Positions 24,303 through 34,662 of a stretch of DNA of 64,000 nucleotides are shown piece after piece. The position numbers and the translations under genes are program-made. The stretch spans positions 1,549,736 through 1,613,735 of the forward strand of contig CM018607.1 of the NCBI GenBank assembly GCA_009192285.1, in the 5' to 3' direction. Numbering within the stretch: position 1 is the first letter of the stretch; every line of letters begins with the position of its first letter. Below the pieces are notes generated by a model, which was given only the letters and a program-made list of their open reading frames with translations, was not told where the DNA came from and made no database searches. This DNA is from Morchella semilibera. Its lineage: Eukaryota; Ascomycota; Pezizomycetes; Pezizales; Morchellaceae.

Positions 24303-24542
24303 AGAGTCGTTAACACTAAATTGAAATACATACCCAAGACGTTTTGTACATGTAGGATGCGTATCATATATCATTTTTTTGGTGCCGTGCTTAAGAATAC
24401 ACGGCCAAATAATTAGAATACCAATCCTTAGAATTATCCCGCGCGAGTATTCCTCATACCATGCAGGCCAAGGCCACGTCCAATGCATGCACCAATTGCA
24501 ATTACAAAGTCTTGGGTATTTCAATTTAGTGTTAACGACTCT
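24303..24542. mobile_element. MITE with about 34-bp terminal inverted repeats
   Basis: 240 bp. Left end AGAGTCGTTAACACTAAATT, continuing GAAATACATACCCAAGAC; the right end is its reverse complement with a three-base gap (GTCTTGGGTATTTC, then AATTTAGTGTTAACGACTCT). The inside has no coding capacity. No target duplication is evident. Confidence 0.8.
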
Positions 24543-24657
24543 GTAGTCGTTGGCTAGAAGACTCTATTGGTAAGAGAGATAATAAGGTCTGTTAGTAAAG
24601 CCACACCAAATCTACTTTTTTCTGGAGGGTCAGAATTTTACCACCGGACGATGGGGT

Positions 24658-24766
24658 ACCGTAGTTGCGCTGCAGCAGGGGTATGAGCCAACCAGATGCA
24701 GTATTTAGACAGATTTAGTAGAGAAGACCCTGCTGCAGCGCAACGAATTTTCTCAAATACTACGGT
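24658..24766. mobile_element. Interrupted hairpin, MITE-like
   Basis: Outer arms ACCGTAGT (24658) and ACTACGGT (24759-24766). Inner perfect arms GTTGCGCTGCAGCAGGG (24664-24680) and CCCTGCTGCAGCGCAAC (24728-24744). The spacing differs on the two sides, so an insertion or deletion has occurred in one arm. Confidence 0.6.
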
Positions 24767-25026
24767 AAGCGAGGATCACCGTATCGCTACATCGCTGGTA
24801 TCCGGGCCCGCAAAGCTTACCCCGCCAAGGAAGCCTGGCCCCGTTGCCTTCGCCCACGTCTCCCGACCCGGCCCGGGCCCTAAGCCCCAAGCCACATCGT
24901 CCTCCTCCCTATGGTGCCCTTCACTACCCCTCTTTCTTCAACCACCCGCCTTACCACCCAGACCTATCCCTTTAATACCGTCACAGCGATCGTCCCCGGC
25001 GCCGTGCCGTGTCCTGTCCACCACGG

Positions 25027-25096
25027 CCTTCCTTTCCCGTACCTTCCTTTCCCGTACCTTCCTGCCCCGTACCTTCCTGCCCCGTACCGTACCTTC
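25027..25096. repeat. 15-bp minisatellite, about 4.5 units
   Basis: Two units of CCTTCCTTTCCCGTA followed by two of CCTTCCTGCCCCGTA and a partial unit. It sits in an open frame on the plus strand that has no other support. Confidence 0.85.
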
Positions 25097-26261
25097 CCCC
25101 TCTATCCTCCCCACCTATGGTGGGCGAGCCTAACCCACCCATCTTCATAGTTAATCATAAATTATCACTCGTTCATAGACGCTCACTCGTATTTAGGGTT
25201 AGGGTTTGTAACAATCTAAGGGGTTGACGCATCCGGCGATCCAACAAGCCATCTCTCTCGTCTCCTGGGGTAAAGAGGGCTGTTTGTGGCATAGTTAATT
25301 CCCTCACTCGTCACTAGAGTGGGACGGGGCAAACACCATGGAAGCCAAGGGCCCAGCGAGCTGGGACATAGCGCTCTAGAGAGGGTCTACCGGTCTTTAA
25401 AGCCGGCACTTATACTGATGTGGAGAGAGACCACAGCACGGTGGGAGATCTGGGGCTGGGTGGGGAGCGATGTACTTTATATGTGCGTAGCAAGCTCCCG
25501 TTAAGAGCGCATGCAAGCAAGTAGTCAAGCATCCCCAAGCTAAAGCATAAGTACAAGTGTCAGGCCGCAATGCTGTACCGACCCTAGGGCCTCTGCTCTA
25601 CTCGGCAGTCTGGATAGGTCTGCGTAATATAGCAGGTCCGGAAGAACGCTACAAGTCTTATATTCTCAGTAGATTCTAAACCGGACCAGATCGGTCTAAA
25701 ATCAGACTGGTAAGCCAAGATGTTGAAGTACTATATCGAGCGGCGGGTAGAACATAGGGGAACTGTGCCTGAGACAAATTGTGTGATAAACATCTGAACA
25801 CCAGCAGTTGTGGTAACAGTCGCTGGTTCGCGTGTCATCACATTATGTGCAAACCGAACCCCTACTAGTGCGTCCGAGTATGCCTGGTTGATGATTTCAG
25901 CCGGTATATCTAGACAGCAACAATTCTACCTAGTGAGGGGATCGAGGATTGAAACCATTACATACAAATACATTGCAAGAAACCGAAGAGAAGGAGAAAA
26001 GGAAAACACCCCTTTGTGTGATCATTTTATATATAAGAAGCTTCACAGTAGTTCACTTCACAAGGAATCACTCGGCAAATTATTACAACTCACCCTCAAC
26101 CACACAAGCCAAAAAATGAGAAATAAAAAAAAGGTGAAGGCTCTACTTGATAAATTTTTTATGATTCACAATAGCATCCAGCGCACAAGACGTAGGTTAG
26201 TACGAACATGAAAAAAGGAAAACAACGTCTGCCACCTCTGGTTACTTATTTATTTTGCGCC

Positions 26262-27171
26262 CTAGTTAATCTCCTCAATCTTAGAAGCAGCAGGGGTCTC
26301 ATCGGCCTTGGAATCATCCTTAGCAGGCGCTGAGTCCTCAAGCTCCGGCATGTCGTCCTAAGAAAACTGTCAGCAGATGCTCTTTCTTCACATCGAATCA
26401 AGGGCCAAAGGAGTAGCTTACATCTTCATCTTCCTCACCACCGCCCATCATTGAGGCCATATCCATGCCGCCCATACCGCCCATACCACCCATGCCGCCC
26501 ATGCCGCCAAGACTTGAGAAGTCCATACCGCCGAATCCACCGTCACCGCCGGGAGGGCCACCCATTCCACCCATTGGGTCTTCGGGGGCATCCTCCTGCT
26601 CATCCTCATCAACCCACTACACAAGTACTACGTTAGAGTTGCATTGCCTAGCATGAATGAGGGAGGGGGTGAGTTAATGGAACGGGGGCGGGGGATGGGG
26701 TTGACCCCTCCTAAACAGTTAAACGCACCTTGTCGAAGTCAGTCTTGAGAAAGTGCTGCTTTTTGGGCTCCTTCAGCAGTCTCGGCCAGAATTCCTGTTT
26801 AGCCTCCTTCTTCCTAAGTATAAATTCGACGCCGCGAGCCGAGTTGGAGTGCTTCGAGAGAGTGGGATCGATTTCGGCGTAAAGATCGAGCTCAACAGCA
26901 AAGCTACGAGCCTTGGAGGCCCCGCTGAAGGTAATCTTGGTGGGCTGGATATCGAGCTTGATAGTGTCCGGAGAGCAGTCGTAGGCGTTTATTGACAGAT
27001 AGATGATATTCTTCTCTGGCTCATCCGCGCTGGAGCGTTGGGCCCAGAGGACTATTTTTTTTTGGTGGGGGCGTTAGTGGGGGATTCGCCGGAGGAGATG
27101 AGATGAACGACGGGATGATCTGTGGGGGGATCTTGGTACTAACCTTCGGGGGTTGAGGTAGCAGCAGCCAT
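26262..27171 (-). CDS. SBA1: Hsp90 co-chaperone p23 / Sba1 (Wos2)
   Basis: Four exons on the minus strand: 27171-27144, 27051-26729, 26616-26422, 26357-26262; 213 residues. The N-terminal CS domain begins VLWAQRSSADEPEKNIIYLS and carries IKLDIQPTKITFSG and the conserved FWPRLLKEPKKQHFLKTDFDKW stretch, given here in two parts: FWPRLLKEPKK and HFLKTDFDKW. The C-terminal half is acidic with MGGMGG repeats, as in fungal p23 proteins, and ends in an acidic tail. The protein binds ATP-bound Hsp90 in the cytosol and stabilises client complexes. All four introns-exon junctions keep frame and give canonical GT-AG sites. The first exon encodes only MAAATSTPE. The neighbouring Vps24 gene is divergent. 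Confidence 0.95.
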
Positions 27172-27862
27172 AACTTATGGTATGAAGAGAGGGGTATCGC
27201 TATTCTGTAGTAGTGGGGTGTCGATTCAATAGTTCTCTGCTTCTGTGTAGAAAAAGAGATGAATTTTGGTCGATGTTATTGATCGATGGAAGAAGGTGTG
27301 AAGAAGAGGAAAGAGAAAGCCTTAAAGTTGAAAGAAGGGAAAGGCAGGCCGTAATGAATGATCGCCTACAACCCCACCAACGAGCGAACCCCAGCGAAAC
27401 AAATGGAACACCCCGCGCAACGTCATCGCCCGCCACGCTAATAATTTTTCAATACCCCAGATTTACAGATAATTAGAATATTGAAATGAGATAGGAGGTA
27501 AATTGAGGTTTTTTATACATTATGAATTTTGTTGCTGAGGCGCGGGGTGGGAATCAAGCTTCGTCACGTTGTATCGTTGTATCGCGACTGGACGGGGGAG
27601 ACGTCAACCGACTTCTTTGCAAAACCTCTGGCAGTGTCTGATTTGGGGGTGCTGTGCCTCCCCGGTGAGCTACTGTTATCAGAACTGCAAATTTGAATAA
27701 TTCAAGTGCTCTCTACTAATATAACTACCTTACCCACTACTATTACTATCTTATTGGCTTACTGTTCTTACTACCTTGCTACTACATACCTGCTACCTCT
27801 CCTCCCTCCCCCACCCCCACACCAATAACCGTATCTCTTTCACTACCTAAAACCCTTCCTCC
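27172..27862. other. Divergent promoter between SBA1 and VPS24
   Basis: About 690 bp. Opposing open frames at 27200-27476 are low-quality. Pyrimidine-rich sequence (CTACTAC repeats, 27710-27800) lies just upstream of the Vps24 start. No other features recognised. Confidence 0.5.
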
Positions 27863-28557
27863 ATGGAGTCTATTAAAGCTATGATCTGGGGCCCTGATCC
27901 CGCCGTCCAAGTGAATACTCCCTAAGCTGCACTCTCCCCCAGACACTAACAATCCCCCAGCTCCGTAAATGCAACCAGCTCATCCGAAAGAATACACGCG
28001 AGCTCGACCGCCACATCCACCAACTGCGCGTCCTCGAAGTCAAAACCAAAGCCCTAATCCTCAGCACCTCCAAATCGCGCTCCGCAAATAGCGCTGGCCA
28101 AACACGCATCATCGCACGCGAGCTCGTCCGCATCCGGCGACAATCCTCCCGTCTCATTACAAGCAAGGCACAGCTCCAGAGTGTCGGAATGCAGGTAAAC
28201 GAGGCATTCTCGGTCCGAAAGATCGAGGGCTCTATCCGCACGAGTACGGGTGTTATGCGCGATGTTAATACTCTCGTCCGCCTACCTGAGCTCACTGGCA
28301 CAATGCGAGAGCTTAGTATGGAGCTGGTGAAGGCCGGGATTATCGAGGAGATGGTGGCGGATTCGCTGCCGGATGATATGGAGATGGAGGACGATGAGGT
28401 GGAGGAGGAGGTCGAGAAGGCGCTGAGGGAGGTCATGGGCGGTGCGGTTGTGGCGGCACCCGCAGTACCAACAACGCCCGAGAAGGGAGTAGAGGAAGAG
28501 GAGGATCAAGATACATTGGACGACATGCGGGAGAGGCTGGAGATGCTGAAGAGCTAG
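27863..28557 (+). CDS. VPS24: ESCRT-III subunit Vps24 (CHMP3)
   Basis: Two exons: 27863-27910 and 27961-28557; 214 residues. Begins MESIKAMIWGPDPAVQ, close to the yeast MDYIKKAIWGPDP start, then LRKCNQLIRKNTRELDRHI. The core TSKAQLQSVGMQVNEAF and the stretch VNTLVRLPELTGTMRELSME are typical Vps24 sequence. An acidic linker and a C-terminal MIM-like helix (DDMRERLEMLKS) follow; this last part recruits Vps4. The protein caps and organises Snf7 filaments during endosomal budding. The 50-nt intron (GTGAAT to CCCCAG) has a CTAAC branch site. Confidence 0.95.
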
Positions 28558-29113
28558 ATATGTACATGTAGTTGTAGTGCGCAGTGGTGGTGGTGTTGCT
28601 ATCTTTGTTTGTGCAGTACTGTGATTTGGGCCGCGCGGGCCACCAGGAGTCCTCCTTTTTATTTTATTTTCTATTTACTGCCGCTACTATTTGGATGCTT
28701 GTATACATGTGCTTTTCACCTCATCATTAGAGTTCGCGTAATGAATGTCTTCCTTTCACATATAAATCTAACGCCAGCAGGGGGGGCTCTTGTTCTACCC
28801 GGCATCTTGAACTAAAGTTCTAGCAAAAACGCTGAACCTAAGATTCTTCCTCACAAAAGTTTCACCTACAGGTTAACTGACTAAACTACCGGACTTAGTG
28901 AGGACTATAGACTGTGTGGCTACCGCATAATAAACCAGGAACAATATCTAAGCCCCCCCAAGGATAAACACGGGTTATACTACATGATGTATATACGTAC
29001 TTAACTACATCACATACCAAGAGAGTAGATATGTATCTATATTCGGTAACTTATCTCAGATCTGCCTCAGTACATACTTATACGATGCATACGAGACTGT
29101 GTGTATATGTACG

Positions 29114-29342
29114 TACAGCCGCGTTCGAAAAGTCCTGGCACCCTATTAGATTGAGTCTGTTCACGAATGGTAGCCCACAAATAACCATTGCTCTTGCGCA
29201 TACTCAAAAAATTAATAGGTATGGCTACAAAAGATATATCGCAGCTTTCTTTGACTATCGCCTCGATTAGAGGAGAATTGGGAAGCAGAAAGGACCTTCA
29301 TAGTTGGCCTAGGGGTGCCGAGTCTTTTTGAACGCGGATGTA
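29114..29342. mobile_element. MITE of the TACAGCC family, TA ends
   Basis: 229 bp. Left TACAGCCGCGTTCGAAAAG, continuing TCCTGGCACCC; the right end, GGGGTGCCGAGTC then TTTTTGAACGCGGATGTA, is the imperfect reverse complement over about 31 bp. The inside has no coding capacity. Its inner sequence matches the interrupted element at 20898. Confidence 0.78.
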
Positions 29343-29449
29343 CCTACATGAGATATTGCTATATAGCTATATTGTATCATACGGTATAGTGGCCAACATT
29401 TCAGTTTAACTACAGTCTCGGAAATGGGGCAAAAATGTAACCGTGGGGC

Positions 29450-29566
29450 TACGGTATTCAGTCAAGGATACCGGTTTAAACCAGCACTGTAAGTAGGGTA
29501 CCCTATCGATACCGCATCAATACCGTATTCTTACAGAATCACTAGCGTAATGACTGGAATACAGTA
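29450..29566. mobile_element. MITE-like element (TACGGTATT family)
   Basis: 117 bp. Left TACGGTATTCAGTCA; right TGACTGGAATACAGTA. Shares its inner block (CAATACCGTATTCTTAC then ACTAGCGTA) with 5742-5840. Confidence 0.6.
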
Positions 29567-29867
29567 GTCAGTTTCTGCCCATTTCCGGTACTGTAGAAGC
29601 TCTATATTGCTCCGGCTCCAACTAGATCCCTTTTTGGTGCTGTAATCTCTAGGTTGTTCACTACCACTATCTGTGTATGTAGCTCTTATAACCAAAATAT
29701 AAGAGCTGCTGTGTTCGTGAATTTATTCAAAAATCTTTTGATTCTAGTTTATTTACCTCTCAATAATAGTACCTTTATTGGGTGTACTATAACAACGGCC
29801 GGGAAACCCTAACCTTTCCGAGTGACATTATATGATTTAGATGGGGAGTTGTGAGCAGAGAGTTTTT

Positions 29868-30140
29868 GTTTTTTTGTTGTTTAATTCATTACCCGTATGC
29901 AACCCTACAGCTATGACGAGACGCACCATTTTATTCCTAGAACGCCCTCCTTCTACCGCTAACTTAATAAAAGAAAAGAAAAGAAAATACGCTCTGTCTC
30001 TTCCTCAACAGTACTAGCCTGGCACACTCACTATCTCGAGCCTCATCATTCACCAGGTAAAGCCCCCTTAACAATTTTTTATCCTAAATTTTATCTAAAT
30101 TTCTTTAATTTTCCGTCCTTGTATCCCCATAATTTCTCTT
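29868..30140. repeat. Dispersed repeat, copy 2 of 2
   Basis: Diverged relative of 22741-22980 with the same order of conserved blocks (TTTAATTCATTA, GTATGCAA, CTGTCTCTTCCTCAACA, CGAGCCTCATCATTCA). Family unknown. Confidence 0.55.
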
Positions 30141-30418
30141 TAATTGTGAGCAAAGAACCATCTTTCAATCAAACAGAGGGCCCTATTATGATGAATAGTC
30201 TAACAGATCTAGATATCCTATTAGCGATGAATATTGCTTTATAATTTATGGCTGCTACTTTACCCTGAACGAAGTAAAAGGGGTATGGGGTAAGAGGTTA
30301 TCACGTTGTCTAAGTAACTATCCTATAAGACTAATATAATAGCCTTAGCCTCATGTAAAATACCCCCCGATCCGATCAAACAATCATGGTATCAACAAAT
30401 ATATCTCAGTGGGTCAAG

Positions 30419-30688
30419 CTTAGTCTCGGTCCCCCATACGGCGATGTTAGTGGTGGTGGTGGTGGTTGTATAATTTAGGTTCATCACAGTAGGGTCTGGA
30501 GCAATAACTTTTCGGGTTTCTAAATAACCCCGCCGGACTGGCATAGCAACAGGGGATTTTGGACTTTTGGCATAGCAACCGGGGGAAAAAAAGGACTGGT
30601 ACAAACCTTTTGGGCAAGCACACCAGACCCTTCCGGTATTGAACCATACAAACCAAAAAAATACCGCTGGGGTCTGGGAACGAGACTA
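30419..30688. mobile_element. hAT-like MITE (TTAGTCTC family), copy A, with 8-bp target duplication
   Basis: About 270 bp. Left end TTAGTCTCGGTCCCCC, right end CTGGGAACGAGACTA. Flanks are GGTCAAGC on the left (30412-30419) and GGTCAAGT on the right (30689-30696), a 7-of-8 match. The inside has GGCATAGCAAC-type repeats that match the copy at 42972 in the opposite orientation. No coding capacity. Confidence 0.85.
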
Positions 30689-31444
30689 GGTCAAGTTGCC
30701 TTTTTGGAACATGGAGGGCCGAACATCGTGCACTGGGGGCCAGTGTCCCTGACCTGAGTACATAACAATTCATTTAGGATATACGGCCGCCCCACTGGTG
30801 GAATATGGCCCAGAGGTTCGGGGTGGCGTGTCTAACCAGTCCAGGCCCAGGGCGGGGCATATTATATAATTTGTATAAACCAGCCTATGTCGGACATAAA
30901 AGCTGCGAACAAGGCAGGCTAGCTTACTCTAGCCATATTGTCTAATGTATAGCCGCATTAAAATGCATAAAAGAGTTATGGGATGACTACGAGTGTATAG
31001 TACATGCTTTGGAGGGTGATATTAGTATACTGCTTGGGTTGGTAAACGCATGCGTTACGCTATTTAGAATCCAGGCCATGAACCTATGGTGATCAGGATG
31101 TACTTTAAGTATGCCAATCCCAGTCCCGAAATCAAACCACGCCCCTAAACCGTACCGAAGTATTCCTAGTATGGACTTAATCTTAACACCATATCTGCGC
31201 GCAGCACCCCCAAAGGAAATGCAAAGATCCAACCTACCCAAAAGAAGACAAAAAGACATCACTCCAGTACAAAGGAACGCAAGGAAAGAAAATATAAAAT
31301 GAAAAGATAACATAAAAGCAAGCGCTCCCCCGTGATGCGTTTCTAAGAGCACCGATGAATATGTATTCGCTTTTCTTCTCTCTCTGTCCATATGTCCCTC
31401 CACATTTTTTTCCCTTTACTTTTTTATTTGAGATTGTTGTATGT

Positions 31445-32779
31445 TTAGCTCCCATATACCTTGATTGGTGCGTCATCTGCTTCTAGCGCCTCCGTCTCTT
31501 TCCTAAGTGCAGCAAGATCGAAGTCGCCATGGTCTTCTCCTTCTTCTTCCTCCTCCTCTTCGCTGTCGGTCTCGTTTTGCCAGTCGCCCTTTTCGAAGAG
31601 TGCCCTTCCTGTTGCCTCCTTTGCACGTCGGGCCTCCTCTTCGGCTTCCTTCTTGGAAGTGCGCTCTAGCTTCCACTTTTTGAAACTCTCCTCGGTAACA
31701 GGCGTTAATGTACCCGTAAGGGCAAGGCTAATAATTATTAATAGGAGTGCTTTAGATGGGAGATAGGTGGGTGGGTTACCGTCGGCCTTCCAGGAAGTCT
31801 TCAAGGGTCAGCGTTGCTAGTGGCGATTTATCCATGAGGGCCTTCTCCGCTGCACGTTGCTCCTTCGTCTTCAAAACGAAACCAGGTGGTAGAGAATGCT
31901 TGTATTTGCAGTCGTTACCCCCGTTTGGGCCTGTGTCAAGCTCCTGTTAGTTGTGGGATAGGTTCCCAAGGTGGAGCAGCAAGAGAGTGTACATACACTG
32001 CCAGAACCATCCATACTTTCCATTCTCGACAGCCTCGATAAAGAATTTGCAAACCTTGTCGGTTGTTGTTTTGGGGTTTCCGTGCTTGCTCAAAACAACA
32101 CTCCGTAGCTTCTCTTCGTCCCAGTTATCCATACCGTCCTCTTTCTTTCCTTCGCCGTCCTCTCCCTCTTCTTGACCATCCTCATACAAGTTTTTCTTCA
32201 GCGTCTTTCGCTCCACACTTAGGTCGTGAGAGAATTTACACTTCTTGCCTTTATCAGGAATTAGTATCGCCTAATTCCCGCAACAAGGAAGCAGTCACAT
32301 ACCCTTCTCACAATGACCATTCTTGAAGTAGACGCAAACCACACTCTTGGGATCAACACCGGGTGGTACTTTCTGTACCTGTACAGGTTTGAAAAGATCC
32401 GCCACCTCCTTCTTCGCATCCTCGGCTGCCTTCTTCTCCGCCTCACGCCGAGCTTTCTCGGCGGCCTTTCGTTTCTCCTCAGGTGTACCTGAGGCGCTGG
32501 CCTGTGAGTGTAGTTGTGCGATCGCCTTTTGCGCTTTCCCGCCTTTTTTCTGTGAATGTTGTTAGACTGACTGAATGGACTGATTCGCATTCCCGAGGGT
32601 GTGTGTTGGTAAGGTGAGAGGGGGTGGACGAACATTTTTGAGCCCGAAAGTCTAGAATACGTAGGTAGAATTAGTTAGTTGTATTATAATGAGGAGTGTG
32701 TGGGAGAGTCTACCTTGTCTTGTACGGTCTTCTGGACAGAGGGCTTCGTTCCCTTGGTATCCTTCCCTTTTGGTGGCAT
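31445..32779 (-). CDS. TMA46: Tma46-like CCCH zinc-finger protein (DFRP1/ZC3H15 family)
   Basis: Six exons on the minus strand: 32779-32714, 32651-32634, 32549-32303, 32248-31997, 31930-31780, 31727-31445; 338 residues (yeast Tma46 is 345). Starts [22 protein letters not shown] and TFGLKN. Two CCCH fingers: [19 protein letters not shown] (C-x7-C-x5-C-x3-H) and [19 protein letters not shown] followed by [11 protein letters not shown] (C-x17-C-x6-C-x3-H). The DFRP segment [18 protein letters not shown] and an acidic tail follow. Family members bind the GTPase Rbg1/DRG1 and associate with ribosomes. Exon 2 is only 18 nt with a GTTCGT donor. Intron 4 must join T at 31997 to GC at 31930 to restore the zinc-binding Cys; the nearer AG would give a stop. 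Confidence 0.93.
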
Positions 32780-33280
32780 GGTGGATTGTGGTGGGGGTGT
32801 CTAGCCAGGTCAGTTAGACTTTTTTTCGCAACTCCGAACAGCGAAACCGAATTTTGAGATCGCCACGGTAAATTAGAGGCTTACAAAGGATTTTTACTTT
32901 GGTAAGCGAAAAAATTGAACACAGTTGAGTTGTAACGAGTGAGGTTGTTGCACGCTACGAAACATTAGAATATTTTTCTCTCCTGCTGAGGAGGTCGTAA
33001 AGGTGAACTCTTGGCATAAGTAAAGCGGCGGTTAGTGTAGTTTGTCGTTGTCTACGTGTATTACTGAGTATGGGACGTATTACCGGTAGGTTGCCGCTTT
33101 AGTTATTACGTAGCTTTATGCAAGGCTCTTGCAGCTCGAAGAGAACACGTCCTCCACAGCTCCCTCTAGAACTTACTGTTTGAGATAACCGCCATTTTTT
33201 TTTTCGCGATCCAAAACACCAATACTACTTCCGATATCTCTCCTAGAAAAGATCCTTTTTGAAGATACCCTACCGCAGAT
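32780..33280. other. Divergent promoter between TMA46 and OST4
   Basis: 500 bp of AT-rich sequence with no open frame of note. Both genes read away from it. T-rich run near 33193-33202. Confidence 0.5.
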
Positions 33281-33451
33281 ATGATCACCGACTCGGAACT
33301 CAACTCAATTGCTATATTCCTGGGGACGCTGATGATGAGCCTTATTGTGCTCTACCATTTTTTGGCTGTCAACGCTCGAGAGCTTTCTCCTTCACCTGCG
33401 AACGGTCTCACAAATGGTCACGGAAAGGCCGCGATCGTGGGAAGTAATTAG
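33281..33451 (+). CDS. OST4: Oligosaccharyltransferase subunit Ost4
   Basis: A 56-residue intronless gene. The first 31 residues (MITDSELNSIAIFLGTLMMS then LIVLYHFLAVN) match yeast Ost4 (MISDEQLNSLAITFGIVMMT then LIVIYH) almost position by position: a short lumenal start and one membrane helix at about residues 9-28. The tail (ARELSPSPANGLTNGHGKAA) is longer than in the 36-residue yeast protein. Ost4 is a small membrane subunit of the endoplasmic-reticulum N-glycosylation complex and bridges Stt3 and Ost3/6. A longer open frame in another phase (33259-33447) covers the same bases and is a shadow. Confidence 0.92.
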   Translation: MITDSELNSIAIFLGTLMMSLIVLYHFLAVNARELSPSPANGLTNGHGKAAIVGSN

Positions 33452-34662
33452 GGGCGTGCTTGTCGGCGAGAGTGTGTGTAATACTGGCAGCAACGGAGTT
33501 CGACTGGCGCGCACAAAGCTAACTTGCACACTCGTTAAATAGATGTACACATATGATACCATACGATGCGGTTTAAAGGGGACATTCAACTAAGCGAGGG
33601 ACAGACAGTCGTCAGTGGAATTGGGGGTCAAACACTATGCAGCAGGCTTGAAACCATGGTGGAAAGGTGTTTGGAAATGGGCGGAGCAGCCCAGGGTTTG
33701 TGTGGGCTTGTAATCTGTACGATATCTACCAAGTGTTTAAAGGATTAAAAAGCACAGGCTCACTGGTTTACCAGCTTGGTTTTTTTCGAGCGCCATTTTC
33801 TGTGAATAAACAAATATGCTCATATTCCGCCGCTTTCTTGCTAGGAACACTTGCTAGAATGTCGCAGCAGTACCTACATGACCTAGCGGCTCTCGGTTGA
33901 AATCGCTGCCAAGGAATGTGGTCGGATAATCCAGAACCTCTACCTACATACTACGTACTGTACTCTACCTACTTAGGTCCTTTGAACGCGACGCTTGCTA
34001 CTTTTGAAAAGCTACGTCAAAGGGATAGTATTCGAAAAAAAAAAAAATTTCTCATCTCAAAACCTAGTATGTAAATACCTACATACTGGATGATACTTTT
34101 TATATCTATTGTAGCTGCATGAACCAACATGGACCGCATATTCCTAGAATGTGTGCAAACAGCCGGACAAAGCAGGATTGGACAAAGAACGCAAAAAAGG
34201 GAGACATTCTTGCTGAGGATTGGGGCGGTGTAGGCGTCTAATGTGTGTGCCACTGGATCGATCAAAGTTTGATCGTTGTTATGCCACCCTCCAAGCCCTC
34301 CAAGCCCATTCAGTCCTGCCAGCTCTCAGTTGCGGCTGAATACATCAGTTGACTGTTCATGGCAAAAGCATGCTTACATAACACGTGTTCTGTGTCTCCT
34401 TTTCCAAGTCCTCGCGCCCGTGTCCATTCTATCTAACTCTGCATCCTCATCACTCCCATCAAACCTCCTCATATAAAAGTCTCTTACCCTCGTCCACTCT
34501 CCACGTCTTATCTTACTCTCTTCCGCTCCTCATCTATAAATCTCGCGCTACTGAACATCAACCCCGCCTGATAAAGTATTCGCTTCCGCATCTCTCGCGA
34601 CTAAACAGCAAGCATCAGGCTATTTGATTTTCATCCTCATCACTCCCTCTCATCGCTCTATT
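33452..34662. other. Spacer between OST4 and YRA1
   Basis: About 1.2 kb. Short open frames at 33566-33900 and 34017-34265 lack features. The last 350 bp before YRA1 are pyrimidine-rich (CCTCATCACTCCC-type) and look like a promoter plus 5' UTR. Confidence 0.5.

Larger units (their letters stand above)
19393..26261. other. Long spacer rich in inverted-repeat elements; no supported gene
   Basis: About 6.9 kb with only weak open frames (for example 20041-20235, 21612-21890, 23189-23512, 24696-25133, 25810-26211), none with recognisable protein features. It holds at least eight hairpin or MITE-like elements, listed separately, a dispersed repeat at 22741-22980, a 15-bp minisatellite at 25027 and purine-rich runs at 22207-22280. 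The stretch 23000-24250 and the stretch 25200-26200 show nothing further that I can support. Confidence 0.5.
28558..31444. other. Spacer with three MITE-type elements and a dispersed repeat
   Basis: No supported gene in about 2.9 kb. Elements at 29114-29342, 29450-29566 and 30419-30688 and a dispersed repeat at 29868-30140 are listed separately. The interval 30700-31440 has several short open frames without recognisable features. Confidence 0.5.

Noticed and set aside
24696-25133. 145-residue proline-rich open frame
   Set aside because: Contains a hairpin at its start and a 15-bp minisatellite at its end; composition follows the repeats rather than a protein.
25810-26211. 133-residue open frame downstream of SBA1
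   Set aside because: No recognisable features; it lies over the likely 3' flank of the minus-strand SBA1 gene.
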